NCBI GenBank assembly: GCA_031265445.1
Contig: JAISCQ010000292.1
Span: 1-41,967, forward strand
From: Bacteroidales bacterium
Lineage (GTDB): Bacteria > Bacteroidota > Bacteroidia > Bacteroidales > UBA4181
DNA length: 41,967 nucleotides
Direction: 5' to 3'
The notes beneath the pieces were generated by a model. The model saw only the letters and a list, made by a program, of their open reading frames with translations, had not been told where the DNA came from and did not search any database. The first letter of the stretch is position 1, and the number at the start of each line of letters is the position of its first letter. The translations under genes and the position numbers were made by a program. Below, in pieces: positions 25,707-34,975 of the stretch.

Positions 25707-28700
25707 ATGTTTTACAGGAGTAATATCATCGAAAAAGCGCTTATACGGGGCATACTGTGCTTGTCGGCTCTTTTGTTCGAGGCGTTCGTTTTGGGGAACG
25801 GCGTGCCGGATTCCGGAGGTGCGGCGCAGCAGGGGATCAGGGTGACAGGGGCCGTATCCGACGATGTGGGGGAACCGCTGCCGGGCGTTTCCGTACTGGT
25901 GCGCGGGAGTACAACAGGCGTCGCGACCGACGCCAACGGCGAATTTGCACTGACGGTGCCTGCCGATACGTCGGTGTTGCAGTTCAGGTTTGTGGGGTAT
26001 CGCGCGCAGGAGATTACGGTCGGTAGCCAGCGCGTCATCGTCGTTTCCCTGAAAGAAGAAACGGCCGAGATAGGGGAGGTGGTCGTCGTAGGATTCGGCA
26101 AGCAAAAAAAATCCGACATGATAGGATCGGTCGTCGCCATCAGTACCAAAGACCTGAAAAAGGTAGCGTCCAGCAATGTAACCACCATGATGGCGGGAAA
26201 CATTGCCGGTTTGATTTCCTACCAGCGCAGCGGGGAACCGGGCGCCGACAATGCCGACTTCTTCATCCGGGGCGTCACCACCTTCGGATACAAAAAAGAC
26301 CCGCTGATCCTCATTGACGGCATCGAGTCGAACGCCACCGACCTGGCGCGGCTGCAACCCGACGACATCGCCAATTTCTCCATCATGAAAGACGCCACCT
26401 CTACGGCTGTATACGGCGCACGGGGAGCCAACGGCGTCATTTCCATTACGACCAGGGAAGGCGCGGAAGGAAAAATGAACATCTCCGTGCGTTTTGAAAA
26501 TGCAATTACCTCGCCGACCCGGAAGATCGAAACGGCCGACCCGATTACGTACATGCAGCTGAGAAACGAAGCGGTGCTCACCCGTAACCCGCTGGGAGGA
26601 ATGACTTATTCGCAAACGAAAATAGACAACACGATCAGGGGAAACAATCCGATGGTATATCCCGCCAATGACTGGTATGACATGATGATCAGCGATTATT
26701 CCGACATACAGCGCTTGAACCTCAACGCCAGCGGCGGCGGAACGGTAGCCCGCTACTACCTGGCCGCTACGATGAACCAGGACAACGGCAACCTGAAAGT
26801 GGACAAGCGTAACAACTTTAACAGCAATATTAAGCTGCGAACCTATTCGTTGCGCTCGAACGTCAATTTCGACCTGACCCGAACCACCAGGGCGGCGCTG
26901 AAACTGTCCGCCGTGTTTGACGATTACAGCGGCCCCCTCAATGGCGGCGACAGGGTCTACTGGCAGGTAATGCACGCCAACCCCGTCCTGTTCCCCGCCT
27001 GGTTTGAGCCGGACGAAGTCAACCGCTCCACGCGGCATATCCTTTTCGGTAATGCGTCCAATGCAGGGAATGCGGGTGCGGCTTACCTGAATCCGTACGC
27101 TGAGATGGTACGCGGATACAAGGAATACAGCCGGAGCAAGATCGACGCCCAGTTTGAACTGGAACAGGACCTTTCCGCGTTGATCAAAGGGCTGTCCGTA
27201 CGCGGATTATTCCAAACCTCCCGCTATTCCTACTTCGACGTAAACCGTTACTACAATCCCTATTATTACAAAATCGAATTTTACGACCGGCAGAAAGATA
27301 CTTATACACTCGAAGGACTGAACGAAGGAACGGAATATCTCGGATACGACGAAGGGAAAAAAGAAGTTTCCACAAATACCTATATCGAACTGATGTCCAA
27401 CTATAGCCGGACATTTAAGGAAGACCACCAGGCGAGCGGGATGCTGGTATACATCATGCGCAATTCCCTTACCGGAAACGCCGGAGACATACAACTGTCG
27501 CTTCCCCACAGGAATCTCGGCCTGTCCGGACGGGCTACCTATGCTTACAAGGGGAAATATTTCGGAGAATTTAACTTTGGGTACAACGGCAGCGAACGTT
27601 TTCACGAAAGCCGCCGTTTCGGATTCTTCCCCTCGGTAGGCCTTGCATGGACGGTTTCGAATGAAGGCTTTTGGAAAACCGATAAGGTCACCCATCTGAA
27701 ATTGAGAGCGACGCACGGTCTGGTGGGCAACGACGCCATCGGCAGCGATTACGACCGTTTCTACTACCTGTCCAATGTGAACATGGACGACTGGGATCGT
27801 GGAGCGCAATTTGGCGTGGGAGGAACGCAATATTCCCGCAGCGGCGTAACCGTTTTGCGAAACGCCAATCCGGACATCGGATGGGAAATAGCGCGGAAAA
27901 CCAACCTGGGCGTTGAACTCGGCTTATGGAACCGGCTGAAGCTGGAAGTCGACTATTTTACCGAATACCGCAGCAACATCCTGATGGACAGGGCAAGCAT
28001 CCCCACGACAATGGGACTGGCGGCAACGGAAAAAGCCAACGTGGGAAAAGCCCGTTCGCGCGGAGTGGACGGGTCAATGGATTACAGCACCACTCTCGGC
28101 AGAAATGTATGGCTGAAAGCAAGGATGAATTTCACGTTTGCCGCCAGCGAATTTGTGGTATATGAAGAACCGGATTACCCGGAAGAATACCGGAAGCATG
28201 CCGGGAGGTCGCTGTCCCAGCAATGGGGGCTGATTGCCGAACGGCTGTTCATCGACGATGAAGAAGTATCCAACACGCCCGTACAGTCTTTCGGAGAGTA
28301 TCATGCCGGCGACATCAAATACCGCGATGTGAACCGCGACAAAAAAGTGACCGACGAAGACGCCGTACCCATCGGTTTCCCCACCGATCCGGAGATTATT
28401 TACGGCTTCGGGCTTTCGGCGGGGTATCGCAATTGCGACATTTCATTTTTCTTTCAAGGATCGGCGCGTTCCAGTTTCTGGATCAATGCCCACGCCACAT
28501 CGCCTTTCAACAACGAAACGCAACTGCTGAAAGCCTACGCCGACAGCCACTGGTCGGAAGAGCATCGCGACATATACGCCATGTGGCCGAGGCTTGGCAC
28601 GGATGTGAACGGCAACAACGCGCCGGGAGCCTATCTCGACCAGTGGGGAAATCCACAGTGGGGAAAACTCAATACGTGGTTCATGCGCGACGGCGCTTTC

Positions 28701-28907
28701 CTGCGCTTGAAATCCGTAGAAATCGGTTATACGTTCCCTGAAAAAATCATGGGAAAAGTCGGATTGACCAACGCCCGCATCTATGTGAACGGAATTAATC
28801 TGTTTTGTTTCAGCAAATTTAAAATGTGGGATGTGGAAATGGGCGGCAACGGTTTGGGATATCCGCTGCAAAAAGCATGTAATATCGGGGTAACCCTTTC
28901 ATTTTAA
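25707..28907 (+). CDS. SusC-type TonB-dependent receptor without STN domain
   Basis: 1066 residues. An N-terminal hydrophobic export segment (~10-31) has no obvious cleavage motif. There is no STN domain. The carboxypeptidase-D-like Ig domain is at ~44-117 (VTGAVSDDVGEPLPGVSVLV), the TonB box at ~121-130 (EIGEVVVVGFG) and the plug at ~135-255 (FFIRGVTTFGYKKDPLILIDG, YGARGANGVISITT). The barrel ends IGVTLSF. It is a paralogue of the minus-strand receptor, with nearly identical plug segments (SYQRSGEPG, FFIRGVTTFGYKKDPLILID). Without STN it cannot use the FecR/ECF relay directly, so another input (hybrid two-component system or other) probably controls it. A different upstream start (25695 or before) is not supported. 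Confidence 0.95.
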   Translation: MFYRSNIIEKALIRGILCLSALLFEAFVLGNGVPDSGGAAQQGIRVTGAVSDDVGEPLPGVSVLVRGSTTGVATDANGEFALTVPADTSVLQFRFVGYRAQEITVGSQRVIVVSLKEETAEIGEVVVVGFGKQKKSDMIGSVVAISTKDLKKVASSNVTTMMAGNIAGLISYQRSGEPGADNADFFIRGVTTFGYKKDPLILIDGIESNATDLARLQPDDIANFSIMKDATSTAVYGARGANGVISITTREGAEGKMNISVRFENAITSPTRKIETADPITYMQLRNEAVLTRNPLGGMTYSQTKIDNTIRGNNPMVYPANDWYDMMISDYSDIQRLNLNASGGGTVARYYLAATMNQDNGNLKVDKRNNFNSNIKLRTYSLRSNVNFDLTRTTRAALKLSAVFDDYSGPLNGGDRVYWQVMHANPVLFPAWFEPDEVNRSTRHILFGNASNAGNAGAAYLNPYAEMVRGYKEYSRSKIDAQFELEQDLSALIKGLSVRGLFQTSRYSYFDVNRYYNPYYYKIEFYDRQKDTYTLEGLNEGTEYLGYDEGKKEVSTNTYIELMSNYSRTFKEDHQASGMLVYIMRNSLTGNAGDIQLSLPHRNLGLSGRATYAYKGKYFGEFNFGYNGSERFHESRRFGFFPSVGLAWTVSNEGFWKTDKVTHLKLRATHGLVGNDAIGSDYDRFYYLSNVNMDDWDRGAQFGVGGTQYSRSGVTVLRNANPDIGWEIARKTNLGVELGLWNRLKLEVDYFTEYRSNILMDRASIPTTMGLAATEKANVGKARSRGVDGSMDYSTTLGRNVWLKARMNFTFAASEFVVYEEPDYPEEYRKHAGRSLSQQWGLIAERLFIDDEEVSNTPVQSFGEYHAGDIKYRDVNRDKKVTDEDAVPIGFPTDPEIIYGFGLSAGYRNCDISFFFQGSARSSFWINAHATSPFNNETQLLKAYADSHWSEEHRDIYAMWPRLGTDVNGNNAPGAYLDQWGNPQWGKLNTWFMRDGAFLRLKSVEIGYTFPEKIMGKVGLTNARIYVNGINLFCFSKFKMWDVEMGGNGLGYPLQKACNIGVTLSF

Positions 28908-28919
28908 TCAATCAAAACA

Positions 28920-30920
28920 ATGAATAGAACGAAAATAGCACATTATTTCCACAGGGCAAAACACGCCGTGATTCCGTTTGTACTGCTCTTCTCTGCCGGA
29001 TGCAAAGATTATCTGGATATTGTTCCCGATAATATCGCAACGGTTGATCATGCCTTCGTTAATGCCAACATGGCCGAAAAATACCTCTTTACCTGCTATT
29101 CCTATCTGCCCCGCATGTCGGAATACGATCAGGTAGCCTTCATGGCCTGTGATGAGTTTTGGTCGAGATATCCCGCGCTAAGCAGTAACTTCAAAAGCTA
29201 CCAGTTCGAAAATATTGCGCGGGGAAACCAGAATGTGGTAGATCCCGCCTTGAATTACTGGGACGGATTACATGGCGGAACGCCTGCTTTCATTGCCCTG
29301 CGCATCTGCAATACTTTTTTGGAAAACATCGGAGGCGTTCCTTCCGAAGGTTTCAAAACCGTGATGCTGGAGAACCGGATGATTACCGAAAGAGAACAGT
29401 GGATCGCCGAAGTGAAATTCCTGAAAGCCTTTTACCATTACTGGCTGCTGCGGATGTACGGCCCTGTTCCGCTGATCCGGGAAAACCTGCCTACATCGGC
29501 TTCTATTGAAGCGATACAGCTAAAAAGGGAACCGGTGGATACGTGTTTCAATTACATTGTCCGCCTGTTGAATGAAGCGGCGGCCGATTTGCCGTTGACG
29601 GTGGCCAAGCCGTCCACCGAAACCGGAAGGATCACCCGCGCCATTGCCTTGTCTGTAAAGGCAAAAGTACTGGTAGAAGCAGCCAGCGACCTCTTCAATG
29701 GAAATGACGACTATGCCTCCTTCATCGATCCGGAAACGCAACAACCCTTTTTCAATCAGACGAAGGACAACGACAAATGGGTGAAGGCGGCGGAAGCCTG
29801 TCGCGAAGCAGTGACCGCGGTAACAGACGCAGGCTTCCGGCTGTACGAGTTCGTACCTGCCGCCAACGACAAGGTAAACAACGCCCTGTTTGTGCAGATG
29901 AGCATACGGGGAGCGGTAACCGAACCCAACCTTACCCTGAACAGGGAAGTAATATGGCTGGAAACGGTATCCATGACATCTTTTCTGCAAAAGCTGAACC
30001 TGCCATGCCTGGACGCCCGGTATACGAACAATTACGGATGGTGGATCAGTATAGCCCCATCGCTGAAAACGGCGGAAATGTTCTACACCGAACACGGCGT
30101 GCCGATAGATCAGGACGACGAATGGATGACGAGCGGGAAATACGCTTCCCGTTACCGGTTGCGGACCGCCACCGACGACGATCGTTATTACATCAGGCAG
30201 GGCGAACAAACGGCGACGCTCCACTTCAACCGCGAACCGCGATTCTATGCCAACCTGGCTTTCGACAGGGGTTTGTGGTTCGGTAACGGGAGATACGACC
30301 AAGACGACCAGTGGACGATCCGGGCACGAAAAGGAGAAGCAGCCAATCTGAGCACGGGAAGGAACGTATCCGTCACCGGTTATATGTGCAAAAAGCTCAT
30401 CAATTATCAGGGCGAATTTGAAGACAGGGATCGCGGCGATTTTTTCCTCAAGGAATATGCGTGGCCGGTGATGCGTGTGGCCGATCTTTACCTGTTGCTG
30501 GCGGAAGCGCTGAACGAAGCTTACGGCCCTTCGCCGGAAGTCTATCAATGGATTGACCTGGTCAGGGAACGGGCGGGACTCAACAAGGTAGAATATTCGT
30601 GGCAACACTATGCGACGGCTTCCCACAAGCAAGACCCCGCCGATCCGGATCAACTGAGGGAAATCATCCGGCGCGAACGCCTGATCGAACTGGCGCACGA
30701 AGGACACCGCTACTGGGACATTCGCAGATGGAAAAAGGGAAAGGAAATGTGGCACAATCAACCCATACAGGCTTGGGATATGACGCAGGAAGACGCAGCG
30801 GGGTACTACCGCCTCAGAACGCTTTTTGTACAAAAATTTACCACCAAAGATTACCTATTTCCCATCCGTGAAGCCAATTTGAGCGTCAATCCGAAATTAG
30901 TGCAAAATCCGGGCTGGTAA
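28920..30920 (+). CDS. SusD/RagB family outer-membrane glycan-binding lipoprotein
   Basis: 666 residues. The lipobox is FSAGC (Cys28), then KDYLDIVPD. The family marks are EWIAEVKFLKAFYHYWLLRMYGPVPL-like sequence, VADLYLLLAEALNEAYG, IIRRERLIELAHEGHRYWDIRRW and the terminal VQNPGW. It is the partner of the SusC encoded 12 bp upstream and a paralogue of the minus-strand SusD, with conserved order and spacing. Confidence 0.95.
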   Translation: MNRTKIAHYFHRAKHAVIPFVLLFSAGCKDYLDIVPDNIATVDHAFVNANMAEKYLFTCYSYLPRMSEYDQVAFMACDEFWSRYPALSSNFKSYQFENIARGNQNVVDPALNYWDGLHGGTPAFIALRICNTFLENIGGVPSEGFKTVMLENRMITEREQWIAEVKFLKAFYHYWLLRMYGPVPLIRENLPTSASIEAIQLKREPVDTCFNYIVRLLNEAAADLPLTVAKPSTETGRITRAIALSVKAKVLVEAASDLFNGNDDYASFIDPETQQPFFNQTKDNDKWVKAAEACREAVTAVTDAGFRLYEFVPAANDKVNNALFVQMSIRGAVTEPNLTLNREVIWLETVSMTSFLQKLNLPCLDARYTNNYGWWISIAPSLKTAEMFYTEHGVPIDQDDEWMTSGKYASRYRLRTATDDDRYYIRQGEQTATLHFNREPRFYANLAFDRGLWFGNGRYDQDDQWTIRARKGEAANLSTGRNVSVTGYMCKKLINYQGEFEDRDRGDFFLKEYAWPVMRVADLYLLLAEALNEAYGPSPEVYQWIDLVRERAGLNKVEYSWQHYATASHKQDPADPDQLREIIRRERLIELAHEGHRYWDIRRWKKGKEMWHNQPIQAWDMTQEDAAGYYRLRTLFVQKFTTKDYLFPIREANLSVNPKLVQNPGW

Positions 30921-30962
30921 AAACAACGAATCAAGTATCAACCATTCTAAAAATGAAACAAT

Positions 30963-32171
30963 ATGAACGTAAAAACAGGTAATTTAAAACAGGCGATTTG
31001 CCTGTTATGCGCAGTGATGACGACCTTTCTTGCCGGATCCTGCCGCGAAGAAGAGCGGAAAGCGCCGGATAATGACCCTACTGTTCCCGGGCAGATAACA
31101 AATCCCCGCTGGGAGGGGCTTCCCGGTGCGGTCAAGCTGACCTACGATTTGCCCAATGATCCGGTTTTTTCGTATGTCAAGGCGGAATGTGTGATGAAAA
31201 ACGGACAGGTACGTGAAGCAAAGGCGTCCGCTTATCTCAACCGGATGATTCTGGAAGGATTTGCCGACACCTCCGTTTATACGGTAAGCCTGTACTCCGT
31301 CAGCCGGAGCGAGGTCTATTCCGAAGCGGTGGTCATACGGGACGTGAAACCTAAAAACCCTTATTACCTGGAAGTATTCAAAATACTGGACCTGTATGCC
31401 GATTTCGGAGGAGCTACCGCATCTTTCATTAATCCCGACTCGACAGACCTGGCGATTAACATCGCCTATATCGACTCCACGGGCTACTGGACGGAAGGCG
31501 AAACCCTCTACACCAACCGGAAAGCAGGATATGTCTCACAGCGGGGAGTGGATACCGTTGCCACTGTGTTCGGGGTGGTGGTACGCGACCGGTGGAACAA
31601 CGTTTCCGATACGCTCAAGCGGGTATTAAAGCCCCTGTACGAGGAGGAACTGGAGAAGGATTTGTTCCGCGAATATACGCTGCCCGGCGACGAACCGAGC
31701 GCATGGGGCTGGACGCTGCCCATGCTCTGGGACGGAAGCATCGCCGAAGGACACGGTTTCCACACGGAAAACAAAGCGACACCCTATAAATGGCCCCAAA
31801 GCGTCACCATCGATTTGGGGAAAAACTATCTGTTCAGCCGGTTTAAATTCTGGAACAGGGAAATAGAACAGTATTTTAATGGGAGATGTCCCAATAAGCT
31901 GGAAATCTGGGGCAGCAATCAGCCGGCAGCCGATGGCTCATGGGATTCATGGACGCTCCTGATGACGGCGCAAACGCAAAAACCCTCCGATTTGCCCGAT
32001 GGCGACTACACCGAAGAAGACCTGGAAGCCGGAAAAGCAGGCTTTGAATTCAGTTTTCCCAAAGGCGTCGCACCTTCAAGATATATCCGGCTGAATGTAT
32101 ATGAACCGCCAACAAACGTGGGACAGTTCCACATGATGGAAATCACGTTTTGGGGAGTGGAAGTAAATTAA
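30963..32171 (+). CDS. DUF4959/DUF5126/DUF5000-type lipoprotein with discoidin-like C-terminus
   Basis: 402 residues with lipobox LAGSC (Cys27), then REEERKAPDNDPTVPG. An N-terminal Ig-like segment (VKLTYDLPNDPVFSYVKAE), a central domain (~140-215), and a C-terminal galactose-binding-like fold (~240-402, VTIDLGKNYLFSRFKFWNRE ... YIRLNVYEP) follow. It is a direct paralogue of the lipoprotein at the same place in the minus-strand locus. It likely aids surface glycan capture by the SusCD pair. It lies 42 bp after susD. Confidence 0.8.
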   Translation: MNVKTGNLKQAICLLCAVMTTFLAGSCREEERKAPDNDPTVPGQITNPRWEGLPGAVKLTYDLPNDPVFSYVKAECVMKNGQVREAKASAYLNRMILEGFADTSVYTVSLYSVSRSEVYSEAVVIRDVKPKNPYYLEVFKILDLYADFGGATASFINPDSTDLAINIAYIDSTGYWTEGETLYTNRKAGYVSQRGVDTVATVFGVVVRDRWNNVSDTLKRVLKPLYEEELEKDLFREYTLPGDEPSAWGWTLPMLWDGSIAEGHGFHTENKATPYKWPQSVTIDLGKNYLFSRFKFWNREIEQYFNGRCPNKLEIWGSNQPAADGSWDSWTLLMTAQTQKPSDLPDGDYTEEDLEAGKAGFEFSFPKGVAPSRYIRLNVYEPPTNVGQFHMMEITFWGVEVN

Positions 32172-32197
32172 TTATCAATCTGTAAAACATTGGAAAA

Positions 32198-33442
32198 ATG
32201 GGAAAGAATAGATCGGGAAAGGTTTTTTCACGGACGGGCGCCCAATGGCTGGCGTTGACGGTTCTTAGCATGGTCGTAAGCTGTACCGGTTTCGACGATT
32301 ACAAAAAGTATCTCGAAGGAGGGGAAATCGTGTATCCGCAAAAGGCGGATTCGCTGAAAACCTTTCCGGGACGGAACAGAATCATGCTGGAATGGGTAAC
32401 GATTGATCCGAAAGTAATGACCTATGCGGTGTATTACAGTCAGGCCGGACTCACCGACAGTATCTTCGTGGCGGCGCTTCATTCGGGGACATACAGCACG
32501 GATACCATGCGCCTGATCATTGAGGGGCTGGAAGAAACCGACTATAAGTTCAAAATCCTGGCTTATGACAAATGGAGCAATGTGTCTGTCCCGGTGGAAA
32601 CGGAGGAAACCGTTTACGGAAACCTCTATGAAAGCCTGTTGCTCAACAGGGGAGTCGAAAAAATAACACTGAAAAACCATCAATTGACCATACAGTGGTA
32701 TGGCTCGTTCGAGGGAGAAACAGGTGTGAAAGCTACCTGCAAAACCACCGGCAACAGGGTGAAAACACTGTGGATTCCTGTCGGCGAAAACACAACCGTC
32801 ATCGACGACTTTGCAGACTATGACGCCGAAAACCTCCATTTCTCCTACCAAACCCTGTATCAGCCGGTAAAAACGGCCATCGATACTTTCGCTGCGCCGC
32901 TAACGACCGTGACCCAAAGTATCCTTCCCGTAGAGCTTGTCAATGCCACGGCGCCTTTCGAAGTTACCGACGCCGGGTATTTCACGTGGGGACGGTTCGG
33001 TACTGCAGCGGGATGGACACACAGCGCATCCACCGGCTACCTCACCGTGGACAACAATATGGAAAACCGAATGGGACTGATTACCGGATACGGACTGAAC
33101 GGCGACGCCCCCATCCTGAACGGGAAGATTTATCAGACGCTTTCCCTGCCAGCGGGAACTTACCGCTTCCGTACCCACATCCATTGGATCGCAGGAACAA
33201 GCGGCAATATCGTATATGTAGCGGCCGTCAAAAGCGCCGTATTCCCGGATACGGACGCCCTGGCCATCGATAGCAGCGTACTGGATTATGACAGCAGGGG
33301 GGAATGGTCGTCAAATACTGATGCGGACTGCGAGTTTACCCTGACGGAACCCGTCACCACCGTTTCGCTCGGTATCGTGGCCAACATCTATCCGAACAGC
33401 GACGTACAGATCACTTCATTCTCGCTGGAAAAACTGGAATAA
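32198..33442 (+). CDS. DUF4998-type lipoprotein with C-terminal DUF5013-like domain
   Basis: 414 residues with lipobox MVVSC (Cys29), then TGFDDYKKYLEGGEIVYPQ. The N-terminal ~35-225 part is DUF4998-like (ADSLKTFPGRNRIMLEWVTIDPKVM). Residues ~245-414 form a separate beta-sandwich of the DUF5013 type (VNATAPFEVTDAGYFTW, SLPAGTYRFRTHIHW). The same C-terminal module recurs in the next gene. The minus-strand paralogue shares only the N-terminal half and carries a TIG-like and an unknown domain instead. It is a probable surface glycan-binding accessory. Confidence 0.75.
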   Translation: MGKNRSGKVFSRTGAQWLALTVLSMVVSCTGFDDYKKYLEGGEIVYPQKADSLKTFPGRNRIMLEWVTIDPKVMTYAVYYSQAGLTDSIFVAALHSGTYSTDTMRLIIEGLEETDYKFKILAYDKWSNVSVPVETEETVYGNLYESLLLNRGVEKITLKNHQLTIQWYGSFEGETGVKATCKTTGNRVKTLWIPVGENTTVIDDFADYDAENLHFSYQTLYQPVKTAIDTFAAPLTTVTQSILPVELVNATAPFEVTDAGYFTWGRFGTAAGWTHSASTGYLTVDNNMENRMGLITGYGLNGDAPILNGKIYQTLSLPAGTYRFRTHIHWIAGTSGNIVYVAAVKSAVFPDTDALAIDSSVLDYDSRGEWSSNTDADCEFTLTEPVTTVSLGIVANIYPNSDVQITSFSLEKLE

Positions 33443-33494
33443 TTAGGTAATTCAAAAATGGAAAATAGTACTGTTAATTTTTTTAAAACCAAAT

Positions 33495-34970
33495 ATGATG
33501 AATATGCGTAATTTTTTAATGGCTGCCTTTGTGACGGCAATGATGATTCCATCGTGCGGAAAAGATGGAAAAGAACCTGATCGGGATGTTCGGAAGGTAG
33601 AGGTGCGGTTTAGCCCGAACATTAGCGTATCGCGCACCAAAGCTGCCGGCAGTTCATGGTCGGCGGGCGATGCTGTCGGCGTTTTTATGGTGAATAACGG
33701 TGGTGTGACCGTGTCGGGTGGAAATGCCAACAAAAAGTATGTCGCAGGCGCTGCCGGAACTGCCGGTAATTTTGCAGCGGCAGAACCACGGGAAAACAAT
33801 GTCATGTACTATCCGGAAGAAGACGATGATGTGGATTTTATCGCCTATTATCCCTACCGGCAGGACATCTCCACGCTGGGCACATACTCCGTGAATGTGG
33901 CCGCGCAAACCTCGCCGGCCGACATCGACCTGCTTTACGCCCAAACGTCGGAAAACGCGCCGGACGGCTACAGCAACTCCTATACCTTGCCGGTGCCGCT
34001 GGCTTTTAAGCATCAGCTGAGCTGGCTGACGCTGAACATCACATCTTCCGGCCTGACGCCCGAACAGTTGCAAAACCTGCAAATCACCCTTCAGGGACTC
34101 AACACCACGGCAAGCTTCAACCTTGCCGACGGCTCGCTGGGCAATCCCGGAGGCGTGGCCGATGTTACCCCTGTTACGGTAACTGCCGGTTCAAGATACG
34201 AAGCGATTGTAGTGCCGCAAATCATTGCTGCATCAACGGTCGGCATTCTCTTTGAAATATCCGGCGTCATCTCCTATACGTACAGCGTACCGGCGGTAAC
34301 TTTCGAAAAAGGAAAGGAATACCGGTACACTGCCAACATCACCCTTTCCAACATCACCGTAACAGGTACCATTGACGATTGGGAACAGGGAAACACCGGC
34401 ATACCGCCCGCTTTTCCCCCACTCGTCAACGCCTCGGCGCCCTTTGCCTGTACCGACGCCGGACTTTGGAAGAATGACCGTTTCGGTACGGTGGCCGGAT
34501 GGATCTGTAATGCGGCTACCGGAGGTCTCACCTTCGACGACGAACAGGCGTGGGGGCGCCCGGAATATGACGACATGATGTGTCTCATGGCCGGCTTCTC
34601 ATTGAGGGACGAACCTGACGCAGACATCAGCAATGCAAAAATACATCAGGCGCTTACCCTGCCTGCGGGAACTTACCGGCTGAAAACTTTCGTCTGGTAT
34701 ATGGGAGGCGCTCCCGGAAACGTACTGTATTTGGTTGCGGCAAAAGGAAGCGACCTTCCGGATACAAATGAGATAGCAACCGATAACCATGTGCTGGGAT
34801 ATACGGGTGAAACCGATGCAGGCAAGCAGGAATTTTACCTTGAGTGCTCATTTACGTTAACCGAACCTGCAGAAGTTTTACTGGGCGTTGTGGCCGACGT
34901 TTATATAGCGCCATGGATGGGTGGCAGCGGAATCAATATCATTTCCTTTTCATTGGATAAAACCGATTGA
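33495..34970 (+). CDS. Fimbrillin-like (Mfa/BACON-context) lipoprotein with C-terminal DUF5013-like domain
   Basis: 491 residues from MMNMRNF, with lipobox MIPSC (Cys21). Residues ~35-300 resemble the fimbrillin family: SPNISVSRTKAAGSSWSAGDAVGVFMV, MYYPEEDDDVDFIAYYPYRQD, LAFKHQLSWLTLNI, YRYTANITLSNITVTGTIDDWEQG. Residues ~308-491 repeat the DUF5013-like module of the preceding gene (VNASAPFACTDAGLW, TLPAGTYRLKTFVW). In PULs such proteins are seen as surface adhesin or glycan-binding proteins rather than true pilins. It lies 52 bp after the previous gene and 5 bp before the next. Confidence 0.75.
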   Translation: MMNMRNFLMAAFVTAMMIPSCGKDGKEPDRDVRKVEVRFSPNISVSRTKAAGSSWSAGDAVGVFMVNNGGVTVSGGNANKKYVAGAAGTAGNFAAAEPRENNVMYYPEEDDDVDFIAYYPYRQDISTLGTYSVNVAAQTSPADIDLLYAQTSENAPDGYSNSYTLPVPLAFKHQLSWLTLNITSSGLTPEQLQNLQITLQGLNTTASFNLADGSLGNPGGVADVTPVTVTAGSRYEAIVVPQIIAASTVGILFEISGVISYTYSVPAVTFEKGKEYRYTANITLSNITVTGTIDDWEQGNTGIPPAFPPLVNASAPFACTDAGLWKNDRFGTVAGWICNAATGGLTFDDEQAWGRPEYDDMMCLMAGFSLRDEPDADISNAKIHQALTLPAGTYRLKTFVWYMGGAPGNVLYLVAAKGSDLPDTNEIATDNHVLGYTGETDAGKQEFYLECSFTLTEPAEVLLGVVADVYIAPWMGGSGINIISFSLDKTD

Positions 34971-34975
34971 ATCAA

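Noticed and set aside
25695-27038. 447-codon minus-strand frame opposite the SusC gene
   Set aside because: It is antisense to a clear TonB-dependent receptor, with composition typical of an opposite-strand shadow.
29520-30833. 437-codon minus-strand frame opposite susD
   Set aside because: The SusD frame on the plus strand has all family hallmarks. The antisense frame has none.
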